In this document: positions 1 to 11,214 of the stretch, one piece after another
Layout: each line of letters starts with the position of its first letter
Numbering within the stretch: the first letter of the stretch is position 1
DNA from: Auxenochlorella pyrenoidosa
Lineage: Eukaryota > Chlorophyta > Trebouxiophyceae > Chlorellales > Chlorellaceae
Assembly (NCBI GenBank): GCA_001430745.1
Contig: KQ482042.1
Span: 456,844 to 498,504 of the forward strand
Length of the DNA: 41,661 nucleotides
Direction of reading: 5' to 3'
Made by a program: the position numbers and the translations under genes
Notes under the pieces: generated by a model
The model's database searches: none
What the model saw: only the letters and a program-made list of their open reading frames with translations
What the model was told of the DNA's origin: nothing

Positions 1-3000
1 TTGAACAGAATGCTGAAGTTTTCAAAACCGCTCTCCACCACGGTGGGGTTGAAGCGGTGCAGCTGGGGCTGCGGGCAGGCAGGGCCGGGAGGCAGGCTGG
101 GCGGTGATGGCGGGGCAGGCAGCCACCTGCGCTGCTCCGAGCACGCGCCTCCTGCACCCTTGCCCACCTGCTCCAGCCACCTTATGCAGCCCCCCTTCCC
201 CTAACCCGTCCATCTCACCTTCCACTTGGTGCGCACATCGTACGGCAGCGGCCGCTCAAACTGCACCCAGCCGGGGCCCACGGCCACGACGCGCGACACG
301 AAGCGGATGCGGTCCTTGCCATAGAACATGGCTGCAGGGGGAGGAGGGAGGGGGGATGCTACACATGGGAGACAGGTGGCAGGGCCAGGAAGGCAGCAAG
401 CGCGGTCAATGCAGGTTTGCCTGCTGCTCACACACTTTCCAGGGCTGGGCGCCCTGTCCTGGCCTGCCATGGCACTCACTGGAGGGCGTGCCAGAGTCAA
501 CCACATTGTTGCCGTACAGGTAGGACTCCAGGCTGCCCATGGCAGCCGTGGCGGGCACCCTGCTGGTGTCTGCGGGCGGGGGCAGCGGGGAGCGCTCTTC
601 GGTTGGCGAGTGCCAGGCTGTGGCCATGGCAGAGTCGCGCGCAAACGGGCTGCCAGGCAGGCCTAGTGCAGTCCTGTACACTGCCGTTTCATCGCACGCC
701 GGGCAAGACTGCACCAGCTCTCAATTTCCGGCCTGCCCACCCTCGTTCTCGGAGGCCTGTGAGGCATAGTAGGTGGCTGCAAGGATCATTGGGTCCATGC
801 CCAGCGGGTTGGTGCCGTTGGGCTCCAGGGCCTGCGCCGGGATCTGCAGGCGCGGGGAGGCAGAGCCACAGGGAGCGCTTTGCGTGCTGCCACAACCGCA
901 CCCTCGGGTGGCACACAGCTGGCCCACCACAACATCAGAAAGCCCCCTCCCTCCTGCTGCCCCTCAACTGCCAGCCATCGGATGCCGCTGCCAAAGCGTT
1001 CGCCGGCCCACACCACGCAAGTACAGACAGCAGGCTTTATGCAGGCTTTATGCCGCACCTTGTCGGGCTCCTCCTCCACCGCCAGCCCAATCTGCCAGTC
1101 TGCCTGCACCGCCGCCTCCAGGCCGGCTTGCAGCTGCGGGTCGTCAAACCACTGGGCCACCTGGGGGATGCCGTCCGGCTCCTGCACCGCAGGCAATGGT
1201 GGGTGTTCGCGAAGTGCGCTGCTCAGAGTAGCAGTGCAAGAAGCCTAGAGCCTTTACATGGGCCTTTTGGTCACAGGCAAAGTCGCACCTGGCTGCCATT
1301 GCGAGTACAGCACGCCTGGAAACCCACTCGTCAGCCCAGCCTTGCCCTCCCAGCCTGCCAGCCAGCTCACCCCCCAAACTGTGACCTTGCCAGCGGGTAC
1401 AGCCGGCATCGGCGCCTCGGCCTGGGCCAGCCTGCGGCGGGCATCGTGGGCGGCCGCCAGCAGCTGGCGGCGGCGGGTGGCGTCCGAGTTGGGCTGGAAG
1501 AGGCGCACCCACTGGCCCACTTGGATGCCTGAGGAGGAGGCCACCTGCAGGCAGCGGCAGGGCAGGAGTTGAAGAGGGCAGGAGCGCAGGAGGACGATAT
1601 GTCCACGCAACGGCCCCACTCGCTGGCAATCAGCCTCTCATTGGCAATCAGCCTGCCAAGCAGGCAGCCCACAGGCCAGTCTTTCCAGCCCAGGGCCTTG
1701 GCCAAGGGCCCACCTGCACCCGGTAGTCTCCCCGGTTGGCATTGGCCACCACGTCTGTCAGCTTGTTGGCCACGTCCTTGCTCTGCATGCGCTTGCCGAC
1801 AATGCTGCAGGCGGGACGAGGGCGAGGCGGCGGTGCTGAAAGGCCGCGCTCGCTGCAGTGCACCCCCCTCCCGAGCGGGCAGCTGGCGGGCCCGCCAGGC
1901 GGTGCTTCAACCAATATGGCATAGATTCAATGCGCCAGATAGGCAGTCTTGGGGCCCAAGGCCGGACTGGAGGTTTCTGCTAGACATGCGGGACCCACCT
2001 GAGCCAGGCGCCCTGGAATGCCCAGGTCATGGAGTTGCCGTACACAGACTCGAGCGGGACAGGCATGTACAGGATGCTCTTGTCCCTCTGCAAGGCAGCA
2101 GCTTGGCCAGAGGAGGCTGTCAACAGGAGCAATCACAGGCGGGCATGGGCGAGGCCAGCTGCTGCGTTCCCCATTGTCTGTTGGCAAGGCGCCAGCCCGT
2201 CTCGCACCGCTGCTGCCCCAGGCAGCAGCAGTGACGGCAGCGGGGCGCGCTCCTCGTGATCTTCTGCGCTGCCTCACACAATGCGCGGCACAGCAGTCTG
2301 CGCTGCGAGCAGCACACCGTCCTCCCGGCCCCGTCCCTGCTCACGTCCACGCCCCGCAGGACCACGTAGCTGCTGCTGATCATGATGCGCTTGCGCACGA
2401 CGTAGGTGCCCTCGGGGAGATAGACAGCCACCCCCTGCTTGCTGGCTGCGGCCGCGCGGGAGGCGTCGTCGATCGCGCGCTGGATGGCATCGCTGTCATC
2501 TGCAGGCGGTTGGAGCACAGGTGGTGCGGCGCTGCGTGGTTGGGGCTAGGCACGCCAACTGGGCAGGGGCAGGCAGGTGCGGCATGCTGCCAACAGCGAC
2601 GGAGCTCATTGCCCGCCTTCCTTCCTGGAGCCTGGAGATGCCTGTCCTGCACCCTGCTGGCGGCATAAGACCTCGGAAACCGAGGAGCTGGCTCGCCTGT
2701 GGAGCCGTCGCCACGAGCGTTATACGGCGCCGCCTTGACGTTGTACTTGTTTGGGTAGTTGGGAATCGGCCGCTCAGAGGCTGCAGCATGGGGTCAGCTT
2801 GCCGAGACTAGAGCACGCTACAGGCGCCTCGCTGAGGGTTGGCGGAGCAGCCTCATGCAGCGAGCGTGCCTTCCCTCCAGCGTTGCCTGTGCCGCACGCT
2901 CATGGAGCCGAGGTGGGCATGCACAGACAGGAGGGGTGTGCACGCCCACAGGGGCCCAAAGCACGAGCTTACACGCACCTCCATACCCAGCCTGGCTCCA

Positions 3001-4137
3001 GTCGGTCAGCCGCCCTCCAGGCTGGTACAGCTCGCCGCACTGGCCCCACAGCAGTGAGGTCTGCCCACTGGGGTCAGCAGATGTGCAGCCGCTGGCTGGC
3101 TGGGCAGGTGATGGCGAGGGGGGCGGGGGAGAGGGCGGAGGGGCGGGGGGCAGGTGGCGGCGACGGCCGTGGCCGCGGGGGCGGGCGGGGCTGCGGCGAG
3201 GGCGGCGGCGACCGTGGTGGCGACACTGGCGGGGATGGCGATGCAGCGGCAGTGCCGTTGCAGCTGCAGCAAATTCCAGGGTGGATGCGCGTGGGCAGGC
3301 TTGTCAGCTGGCACCGCCACCTCAGCTGATGCCCCAACTTGCCGAGGTCTGCTGGTGTGGAGCACGCCTACTGCAGCTGGAAAGCTCCCAAAACTGCTTC
3401 CTGCCCCGTCCTTCAGTCACCCTTCCCTGGCTCACATGATACCAAACTCCAGGACCTTTCCATCCACCACCCCGGGGCAGGCGTCAGTGAACACATCTGA
3501 CGAGCCGTACACCAGGCACGCGTGCTCGCCAATGCAGCTGGCCGCCACGACTCTGCAGCAGCACGTGGCAGCAGCGCAGCGCTCAGCACATGCATGACCC
3601 GCTTGTCGGGTGCATTACCGCATCAGCGCACAGCCACAAGTCTTGCTGCACATCCAGAGGGTGGCTGCAACCCTGGCCCGCCCACACGAGTCGACCCTAC
3701 CTGTAGCTGTCTGATGCATTGCAGCTCCCCGGCACTCCAAAGAGCGGGTCGACCACGCCGGTGATGACGGCATTGTCAAAGCTGCAGGCTGCGTAGGCCA
3801 TCGACTCTGCTGACACGCTGACAGTGCTCTCTGGCTGGTCGTCGGCAGGGGCTGCAGGTGCGGGGGGCAGACTGCCGGCAGTGGATGAGCACCGAGTGCG
3901 CCACACGCCGTGGCGGCTTACATGCCCGCTCGGTCTTATTAGGCTCTGGAGTGAAGCATGTTTTGACAGAGACTTCAGGTGCAGTTCCAACCCTTCAATT
4001 CCATCCTGCAGCTTTTTCAGCTGCCCGTGTTGTTGCTCACCTGCGGGGGCGGCGGCGCCCAGCAGCAGAAGGCACAGGGCCAGCAACCGCGGTAGTCGTG
4101 GGGCGCCCATCAGGGCGGACCCTGTCAAACTTTCCAA
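1..4137 (-). CDS. Gene A: secreted SUEL-like lectin / Pro-rich / beta-helix protein (3' end off window)
   Basis: Fourth member of the array, cut by the window edge. Inferred exons: 4137-4041, 3851-3701, 3552-3436, 3263-2979, 2780-2697, 2499-2345, 2087-1999, 1804-1714, 1544-1371, 1181-1059, 843-741, 617-480, 331-219, 68-<1. The start is at 4137 or the in-frame ATG at 4110; both give a Leu-rich signal peptide ending before the intron at 4040. Exons 2-3 encode a divergent SUEL/galactose-binding lectin domain (SCIGEHACLVYG, then ACPGVVDGKVLEFGI); its final exon is 117 nt, as in genes B and C. A Pro/Ser-rich linker follows, then the beta-helix module with RGDGSTDDSDAI, GVAVYLPEGTYVV, VGQWVRLF, YLYGNNVVDSG and GWVQFERPLPYDVR. 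The linker exon does not stay in frame: one base too many lies between its acceptor at 3263 and LLWGQCGEL at 3054, so there is an unrecognised intron, a sequence error or a disabling indel. Exon 5 ends in a GC donor. Substrate unknown. Confidence 0.7.
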
Positions 4138-5019
4138 AAGACACTGCAGTGGGTGCAGGCGGGCATGGTAGGCGGTTGAGCAGTCGAGGACACCGCGCGC
4201 CTGCGGTTGTTAGGTGGAGCCGAGCTGCCGGCGCGGTGTCTCCAAGCTTTGTTTTACTCTATGAGCAGCCATGATGGGCGCCGCTGGCTCACCGGGTCGC
4301 AGCAAGACGGACTGGGCGAGCAGTTGGTGGCGGCGAGCGTCAGGCGCCCGCAATACGCTCGGATCGCGTTGAAAGGCGTAAAAGGGCGGTGGGTTCAGGG
4401 GCGCGTGGCTCCAAGACACCTCTCCGCGGCATGCGCAAGCTGCACAGCGCGCTGCAGCGTGGCGGCAGCAGCTGCTAGCGGCAACGGGCAGCTGGCGGGG
4501 CATGACTTCACTCCTGCCAGTGTTGAGATTGCTACCTGTCAATAATGTGTACACAGTGCCGAAATCTTGGCATAACGAAACTCGTGGTGCAGCCACTAAC
4601 AATGCGCCCACAGAAGTTTGGCCCCGCACTTTCAAACACAGCCAGAAGCTCACGGCACCGGTTCAAACCTGGCCATTAACTCACAGCAATGGGCTTGCTG
4701 TAGCTGCTTGCCTCACAGGAGTTGTTGAGTGCAATTCATTTGAAGAATGCGTGAAGGGTTGCCAAGAGGAGTCAGGGGCCATGCGGTACGAGGGGCTGTA
4801 CGAGCAGCGCGCGTGAGATGGATGTTGACATTATGGGCATGCAATCGGTGAATCAAGGAGGTAGAAAGAAAATGAGATTCACCGGCGTGCTGCTGGTGGG
4901 GAGAGATTTGACGATATTTGACGATGAATACACGCACCTGGCGCGTTGCCAGCAGGCTGTGCTGCTGCTGCTGCTCCCTGGGAGGCCGTGGCCGTGGCAG
5001 CACATCTGGAGCTGGCCCA
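4138..5019. promoter_or_regulatory. Intergenic: gene B 3' flank / gene A promoter region
   Basis: 882 bp separate the stop of gene B from the start of gene A on the same strand. Part of it must hold the 3' UTR of B and the promoter of A. I see no clear TATA box, no TGTAA on the minus strand and no convincing coding exon. Base composition is less GC-rich than the flanking exons, especially 4500-4900. Confidence 0.5.
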
Positions 5020-7401
5020 TCAGCGCCCTCCCAGCCGACGCTGCACCATGGCAGCATGCAGGTCCACCGGCTGCACCTTGCTCCCCCGCTGGGCCGCCTC
5101 GACCCACCAGCCCTGCGCAGCGCACCATGCAGGCCGCGCAGCCGCCGACGCCACACCGCCAACCGCTGCCAACAGGCGGCGTCTGTCGCCGCTGTCGCTG
5201 CTGCTGGACCCATCCTCTGGCGGCCCGTAAGCACCAACAAAGGTTAAGGAGGGTCCAAAGTCGCAAGGTGGCAGGGGCAGCTGGCCGGAGCTGCCGGCCC
5301 AGATGTTCCAGAATGTGTTGTTGGCGGCTGAGGGGGCAGGGGAGAGGGAGGGGCAGGGCCGAGGCGTCGTCAAGCAGAGCAGCCAACACAGCAGCAAAGC
5401 CTCTGTGCGCACAGGTTTGCCAGCATCACTCAAGTGCGACACCGCAAGCCTCGGCGCGGATGACCCCTCCTAGCCACCAGACCGCGCTCGGCTGCCCACC
5501 AGAGTGTGCGCCCCGGCCGTCGCTGCCGCCACTCTTGAAGGGCCGCTGGCCCAGGCCAGTATTGAGGTTTGAGAGAAGGTTGTTGTGGGGCCCTGCACCA
5601 GGGGAGGGCCAGGCAGCGCAGCTTTCTGATAAGTTCCCTCTTCACCCCCACAGCACAACATGCACAGGCCAGCTGCTGGGCAGGCCCGGCTGCAGGCGCC
5701 GGCGCAGGCGCGCCTCACCGCCACGGTGCATGTCGATATTCAGGTCAAAGCCGCCGCCGTTGGAGAACACCTGTGATGAGGACACAGGGGGAGGAGCCAG
5801 GCGTCAAGCAGGCATCAAAGCCAACCGAGCTGGTCGCCGCAAGCGCGGGCTTGAGGGTAGAGTAGTCGAAAGGCGTACAAGTGCTGCGGCCAGGCAAAGC
5901 AGCACCGCGTGCGCATGCAGGAGCGTCTTTGGCACCGCAGCTCGCCGTATTTTCGGCAAAGATGGCCAGGGTGACGTCGTGCCAGTAGCGATCTGCCACA
6001 TAGAACCTGCACGCACGGGCAGGTACGGCAGTGTCGAGGCGTGACATGAGGCGGCACCGGCGGCTTGCATGCAGCTGTGCTGCCCAGGCAGCCAATCGTG
6101 GCCGGTGCATAGCGCAGCCCGCAGCCTGCCTGGTGAACAGGGAGTTGGTCGTGCCTGCCGCCCAAATGCCGTGGTGCCCGTTGTACGGCTCTGTGGCTGG
6201 CGTCCACCTGGCGGGCGGGACAGGAGTCCAGAAGAGGACATGTTTCAGGAGGGGGCTTGTTCACGCCCTGCAGCTGCAGCCTTCTCGCGACAGCGCGCTT
6301 GGCAAGACAAGGGACCCGGCTTGAAGTGGCGGCGCTGTCAGTGCCTGCTTCTGCCCCCCATTCAGCCAGCTCTCACCTGGGCCGCTGCACCGAGAGGCTG
6401 ACGCTGCGCACGGTCACAAAGTCGCTGCGCTGCACGATGACTCCATTATCTGCATTGACGATCTTGACCTGCGACAGGTGCGGCAGGAGCCCGATCGAGC
6501 GTTGGGAACCAGCGGCAGGTCTGCCCGTTGCGCAGTAGCAGGTGATGGTCCTGCAATTGAGCAGAGGCTGGCCAGGAACGCGCCAGGTGCATAGGCAGCA
6601 GGTCCGCTGCATGGCTTAAAGGCAGGGCTCACGTCTTGCACCCAGCAGTTGGCAGCCTCGTCAAAGCCGATGGCGTTGTAGCCATAGGCGGTATGGTGCT
6701 CTGGGTACGTGCCTGCGCGGGCCAGGAGGGAATGACGGCAGCATTGTTGGAGGCTGTGCTCATGGCCAGGAGCCACCGTGCACAAATGGCTGCTCTCTGC
6801 ACTTGGTTTCGCCACGCTGCTGCAACGATGGCCAAACCCTTGGCGCCCACCATTTGCAAACAGGACAGTGAAGCCTTGGAAGCCTGAGTGCTGGACCTCA
6901 GGATCGTAGCTGTAAATGTAGGGCTGCATGGGAGTGGAGCATTAAGGGGAGCGGAGCAGCTACGGGGGTGACTGGTGGAACGTGCAGGCTGCTGCTGCCC
7001 ATGTAGACACTCAGCCAAGCCAGCATGCAGGCCAGTCGCTTCCTGAGAGCGGGCCGCCAGGCAATCCAGCTGCCTCCTGAGAGCAGGCCACCAGGCGTGC
7101 CCACAGGCGCGCTCATGCAACGACGAGTGATCCCCCCTCCCCAGCACCTTCCAATGCAGGCGCAGGTCGTAGCTGAGCGGGCGCTCCAGCTCCACCCAGT
7201 TCGACCCCTTGGCCTTCACCCTGCACGCCCGGGGCAGCATGGGCACCGGGGCCAGCAGCAGCTCTTCAAGCGCGGCACCGGGGCACCGTCGGAGGAGGCG
7301 GCGCAGCGCGCTCCTGCTGCTGCAGAGGCAGACTGTCATGCGCACCGGCGCTAGACTTAATCGACTCAAGTCGTGGACTAAATCAGCTGAGACGGTTGTG
7401 G

Positions 7402-7433
<32 letters not shown>

Positions 7434-10349
7434 AAGCAAGCAAGCAAGCTCACCGGGAGGTGAAGCGGACGTGGTCAGCCTTGTCGTACATGTCTGCAGG
7501 CGGGAGGCGGGCAGGTGGACGGGTGGCTTGGCTCGGCTTTTAGCAGCACGGTCCCCTGGGGCGGCGTAGAACCAGCCGCATGGCAGCGCAGGGCTTGTGA
7601 ACAAGCAAGTTCGGCCCTCCCTCCCCTCCTGCTGCGCTGCCTCGCTTACTCTGGCCGCTGGGCGCGCCTGCCTGCTCGCCATACAGGTAAGCATCCAGCG
7701 AGCCCGCAGACGCTGCGGCAGACACCCCCTGCTGCTCCTCAGCCTCCTCCGCTGCCAGCGCGAGCCGCGCCTGCGCCAGCGCCCTGCTCAGCCCCGGCGT
7801 CAGCGGCAGCGGGGCCGGCTGCGCCAGGTTGGAGCTGATCCCGCTGTCGATGCTGCCGTCGATGTCGTTCCTGCCGCCGCCGGCTGTGCTGCTGGGTGCT
7901 GCCGCACCGGCGGCCGCTGGCATGTCCTGCAGCCGTCGGCCGCGCCTAGAGGGGCCGCTGTAGCGGTCCAGGGCGTAGATTTTTACCCAGGACCCCACCT
8001 GGATGTTGTTGGTGCTTGCCACCTGGAGACGCAGGGGGTAGGCGAGGCTAGTAGTGGTTCAATAGGCAGGGCAGCGCTGTTTCGACACTGCTGGCGTGGT
8101 GCAGGGGCTGGTGGCCCAGAAGCGGGTCTGTGGTTGTGGCAGCAAGGCCTCGTGGCTGCGGGGGCTTGCTGTACCTGGCAGCAGGCTCCTCCCTGCCGGC
8201 CGATCCACTGCCGACCAGCCGCAGGTCACGCCCCCCACAGACCTGCAGGCGTCGGTCGCCGCGCCGGGCACCTGCCGTGAGCGGCGTCAGCCTCGACCGA
8301 TCGTGGTTCATGCCCGGGATGTTGCCCACAACGCTGCGCATGGGAGGCAAACTGGATGCCAGGTCAGGCCCGGCAGGTGGCAGGCAGGGGCAGGCTGCCA
8401 TCACGTCACGGGCCGCTGCCCAGGATGCAGGCTGTTGCCCAGTGCAGACAGCTCCATAGCCGCCACAAGTCTGCCGCACTTGCCTCAAAAAAGTGCCACC
8501 CAGGGCCCACTCCTCCTTGTTGCCATAAATGGCAGCCAGGGGCTTGGGGAAATAAAGAGTCGTCCTCCCAGACTGCAGTGGAGGGTGGGGCCAGCCAGCC
8601 AGCACTTCACCAAGCGTGAAAGTTGACGGCCTTCACATAATACGGCTGCCAAGTTGCGGGGATGGCGATGCGGTACGGAGCCTGCAGCTGAGGCCCGCCT
8701 AGCTACACACGCGCAGCCCAGGGACCCACGACGTGCAAAGCAGGGCCGCCCTGAAGCAGCAGGGCGGCAAGCAGATGCAATGCAGCGCATGCCTCACCCC
8801 TGCCCCTCGCAGCACGACGTTGCTGGACGTGATCTCCACTGTGCGGGTGAGGCGGTACTTGCCAGGGGGTACCAGCACCGCCACCCCCTCCCTGCCCTCA
8901 TTTTGGAAGCTGCGGTCGGGGGCCTGCTGGGCAGGCAGAAGGGAGGTCCTCAGGTCGTGAGGAGCACCAAGTGCCACGGATCGCATGCATGGGTGCTGAC
9001 TTGCTGCAGTCCGTGCTGTAGTGCATTCCGTAGTCCTTGCTGTAGTACACCCTGCATATGGCACCACCTGACTGACACAGCCGTGTGTGGCAGCAAGGCT
9101 CTCACCCTGCTAAGCCTAGATGCCGCCTGCTGGGCAGCCTTGATGGCAGCCAGGAAGGAAGCCGTGTCGTCTGCCTCCCCGTCTCCCACAGCCCCGTAGC
9201 GCTGCACGTCGAAGCGGCTGGGGTAGGCAGGAATGGCGCGCTCGTTCGCTGCAGGGAAACAAGGATCAGGTGCAGACGTTCGAGTGTGCGTCAAGTGCAT
9301 AGAGTGCTTGCAACTTGCGGGCTGTTGACAGGGGGGCCAAGCCTTCGGACCTGGCAGGCCATACAGCAGCTGCTGCTGTGTGCCAGGCGGCCAGCACCAG
9401 CACCAGCCTGGCGAGGGAAGCTTGCAGCATCCAGGCGGACCCACCCACCCATGTAGCCGGCGTATGACTGGTCAACGATGCGGCCCGCCGCGCGCCAGAG
9501 CTCCCCCTTCCTGCCCCACAGGCTGCTGTATCCAGCAACAGCAGTCGGCGTGGGTGTGGGGGGCCGCCTGGGAGGTGTACCGCACCTGCAGTGGGGACAG
9601 GGGGCCAGTGCAATGGCTGATGCAGGGGCTGGCTTCAACCCATGCTAATCGCCCAGCCAGGGCATCAGCCAGCTCACCGGTACCGCACCCACAGCGTCTT
9701 GCGCTGTACGCGAGGGCAGGGGTCGCCCCCAAACTGGGCGTTGGTGGCTGGGATGGTGCAAAACCCGCGGCCCACGCAGCGCCGCAACGCAATCCTGCGC
9801 AGAGGAGTGCCGGCACCAAGGGGCACATGGCGATTGTGCAGACAGCATGTGTGCAGTGGACAGTAGGCGGGCAGCGCCTGGTTGATCAAGTACAGCAGTC
9901 TGTGCGGAAAGCTGCAAGGCAGGCAACCAAACCAGGATGCTCTGACCTGCGGCTCATCCCAGAGATGCAGCGCTTGGCTGCCGCTCCATAAATGGCTGTC
10001 GGGATGCCAGTGACTACCAGGCCGCGCCGACAGGTGGGCCGGGCTGTTGCGCCCTGCCTGGCGGTGATGCCGCAGACGCCCGAGCACCCACGGGCTGCGG
10101 CTGCCATTGCCTCAACGCTGCCATCGTCGGTCGAGGCTGCAAGTAGCGGTGAGCAGAAGGGCGTCCTCACACAGATGTAGTGGTTGCTGGTGACACGGCG
10201 GTGCTCATGAAATATTGAGAGTACATAGTGCAAACAGCCCTGGCAGAGAGCCGCTTGCCTGCAAACGCTGCCGCAGCAGACCCTGCCAGCAGCAGCAGCA
10301 ACGGGAGCAGCCGGTGGGCGCCCGCCCCTACTGGCCGCTGACGGCCCAT
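5020..10349 (-). CDS. Gene B: secreted SUEL-lectin / beta-helix protein, 774 aa
   Basis: Nineteen inferred exons: 10349-10259, 10136-9947, 9794-9678, 9585-9449, 9248-9106, 8923-8798, 8572-8484, 8351-8243, 8022-7650, 7493-7454, 7220-7148, 6923-6851, 6712-6633, 6468-6377, 6207-6130, 6006-5946, 5770-5719, 5592-5500, 5327-5020. They sum to 2325 nt, exactly 775 codons. Residues 1-30 are a signal peptide (LLPLLLLLAGSAAAAFA). Residues about 43-133 form a SUEL-type (rhamnose/galactose-binding) lectin domain with CRRGLVVTGIPTAIYGA, RRCVGRGFCTIPA, FGGDPCPRV and WVRYRC. A short TP-rich linker leads into the beta-helix region, which has YGAVGDGEADDTASF (Pectate_lyase_3-like), GVAVLVPPGKYRLT, LYFPKPLAAIYGN, WVELERPLSYDLR, YGYNAI, NADNGV, NGHHG, NLNIDMHRGG, GRGAHSG and NNTFWNI. 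The C-terminus is Cys/Trp-containing (PAWCAAQGWWVE). Four donors are GC (ends at 10259, 8484, 6130, 5946). Likely extracellular; the beta-helix fold suggests polysaccharide binding or cleavage, but no catalytic residues can be assigned. Confidence 0.82.
7401..7450. repeat. CAGC/CAAG tetranucleotide repeat in a gene B intron
   Basis: About eight CAGC units grade into four CAAG units within the intron 7453-7221 of gene B. Simple-sequence repeat, not coding, although it produces Leu/Ala/Gly/Trp-rich open frames on the minus strand. Confidence 0.9.
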
Positions 10350-11214
10350 GCAGCGCTCAATAATTGCGACAGGGTTTTCTGCAAGTGCTAGCACTGTCAC
10401 CGGCCCCCCGGCGGGACGGGTTCAAGTGAGAGTTGGCCGTGCGACCTCTCGTGGGCAGCGGCCAGCCGCCAGCCTCGGAGCGCCGCGTAGCGGTGTGAAC
10501 TGCGATCGTGAAGCGTTGCGATGCAAGGAAAGCTGCAAGACAAGAGGGAGCGCGACGCTGTATCCGTAGATGTTCGCCGGCGAGAGGAGGAGAATGCCCT
10601 CGGTCGCTCCGAAGGACCTAATTTATTCAGGAGACACCAAATCTGCGGTTTCAGCAGCCCAAGCTACTCTGAACAGCGTGCAAAGGCAGTTCCAGTCCGC
10701 CGCCTAGCGTGCACAGCGGCTGCGGTGGCACAACGGTTGGAAGGTGGAACAGCGGTTAGGCACCCCAACTCCCAGCAGCGCTGCTGCATTCAAATGCCCA
10801 CACCAAACTGTGCCGGGTAAGTGTTTCAGTCGATGAGAGGCAGCACTCGATGTCATTACAGGATCCAGAGGGCGATGTATGCGAATGATCGGTAGGAGAG
10901 GACGGTGGCAGGAGGTAGGTGAACCGGGTACGACAACTGCATGGAAATCAATATGTTCAGGGCATCGAGATGAATTTGGGGAGAATGGGGTAAGAATCGT
11001 TGGTTGTTCTGACAAGTGAGAGGCAGGGTGTGCCTGGCAGGTTGCCCTGCCTGGAGGGGGTGTGTTCCAAAACCCTGGGATAGCAGTGCGAGGAGAGATT
11101 CGTGGAAGGAATGGCAGGGCTGTCGTCACGAGGGGGTGGTCTACACTGTGTACTGGTCTGTCAGGGCGCGGGTAGGAGGGCTGCTCTCTGGTGGCACGTG
11201 GCGGCAGCCACCAC
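10350..11214. promoter_or_regulatory. Intergenic: gene C 3' flank / gene B promoter region
   Basis: 865 bp between the stop of gene C and the start of gene B. The half nearest gene C is comparatively AT-rich and contains a candidate polyadenylation motif at 10856-10860. No coding exon or clear core promoter element is visible. Confidence 0.5.
10856..10860 (-). terminator. Candidate TGTAA polyadenylation signal of gene C
   Basis: TTACA on the plus strand reads TGTAA on the minus strand, about 355 bp after the gene C stop. TGTAA is the usual chlorophyte poly(A) motif; the match is short, so chance occurrence is possible. Confidence 0.35.

Noticed and set aside
417..1532. 371-codon plus-strand frame opposite gene A
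   Set aside because: Shadow of gene A coding exons and introns; Cys/Trp/Arg-rich composition is that of a random GC-rich frame.
4818..6044. 408-codon plus-strand frame opposite the 3' part of gene B
   Set aside because: Antisense to exons with clear paralogue homology; composition is typical of a reverse-strand shadow and no start context, domain or splice support is seen.
7383..7500. LACLLAGWLAGWLAG hydrophobic repeat read on the minus strand as a signal or membrane segment
   Set aside because: Produced by the CAGC/CAAG simple repeat inside a gene B intron; flanking exons splice across it in phase.
10725..10805. Possible tRNA (A-box-like TGGCACAACGG and TTCAAAT T-loop-like sequence)
   Set aside because: No acceptor-stem pairing or anticodon arm can be drawn, and the B-box match is poor.
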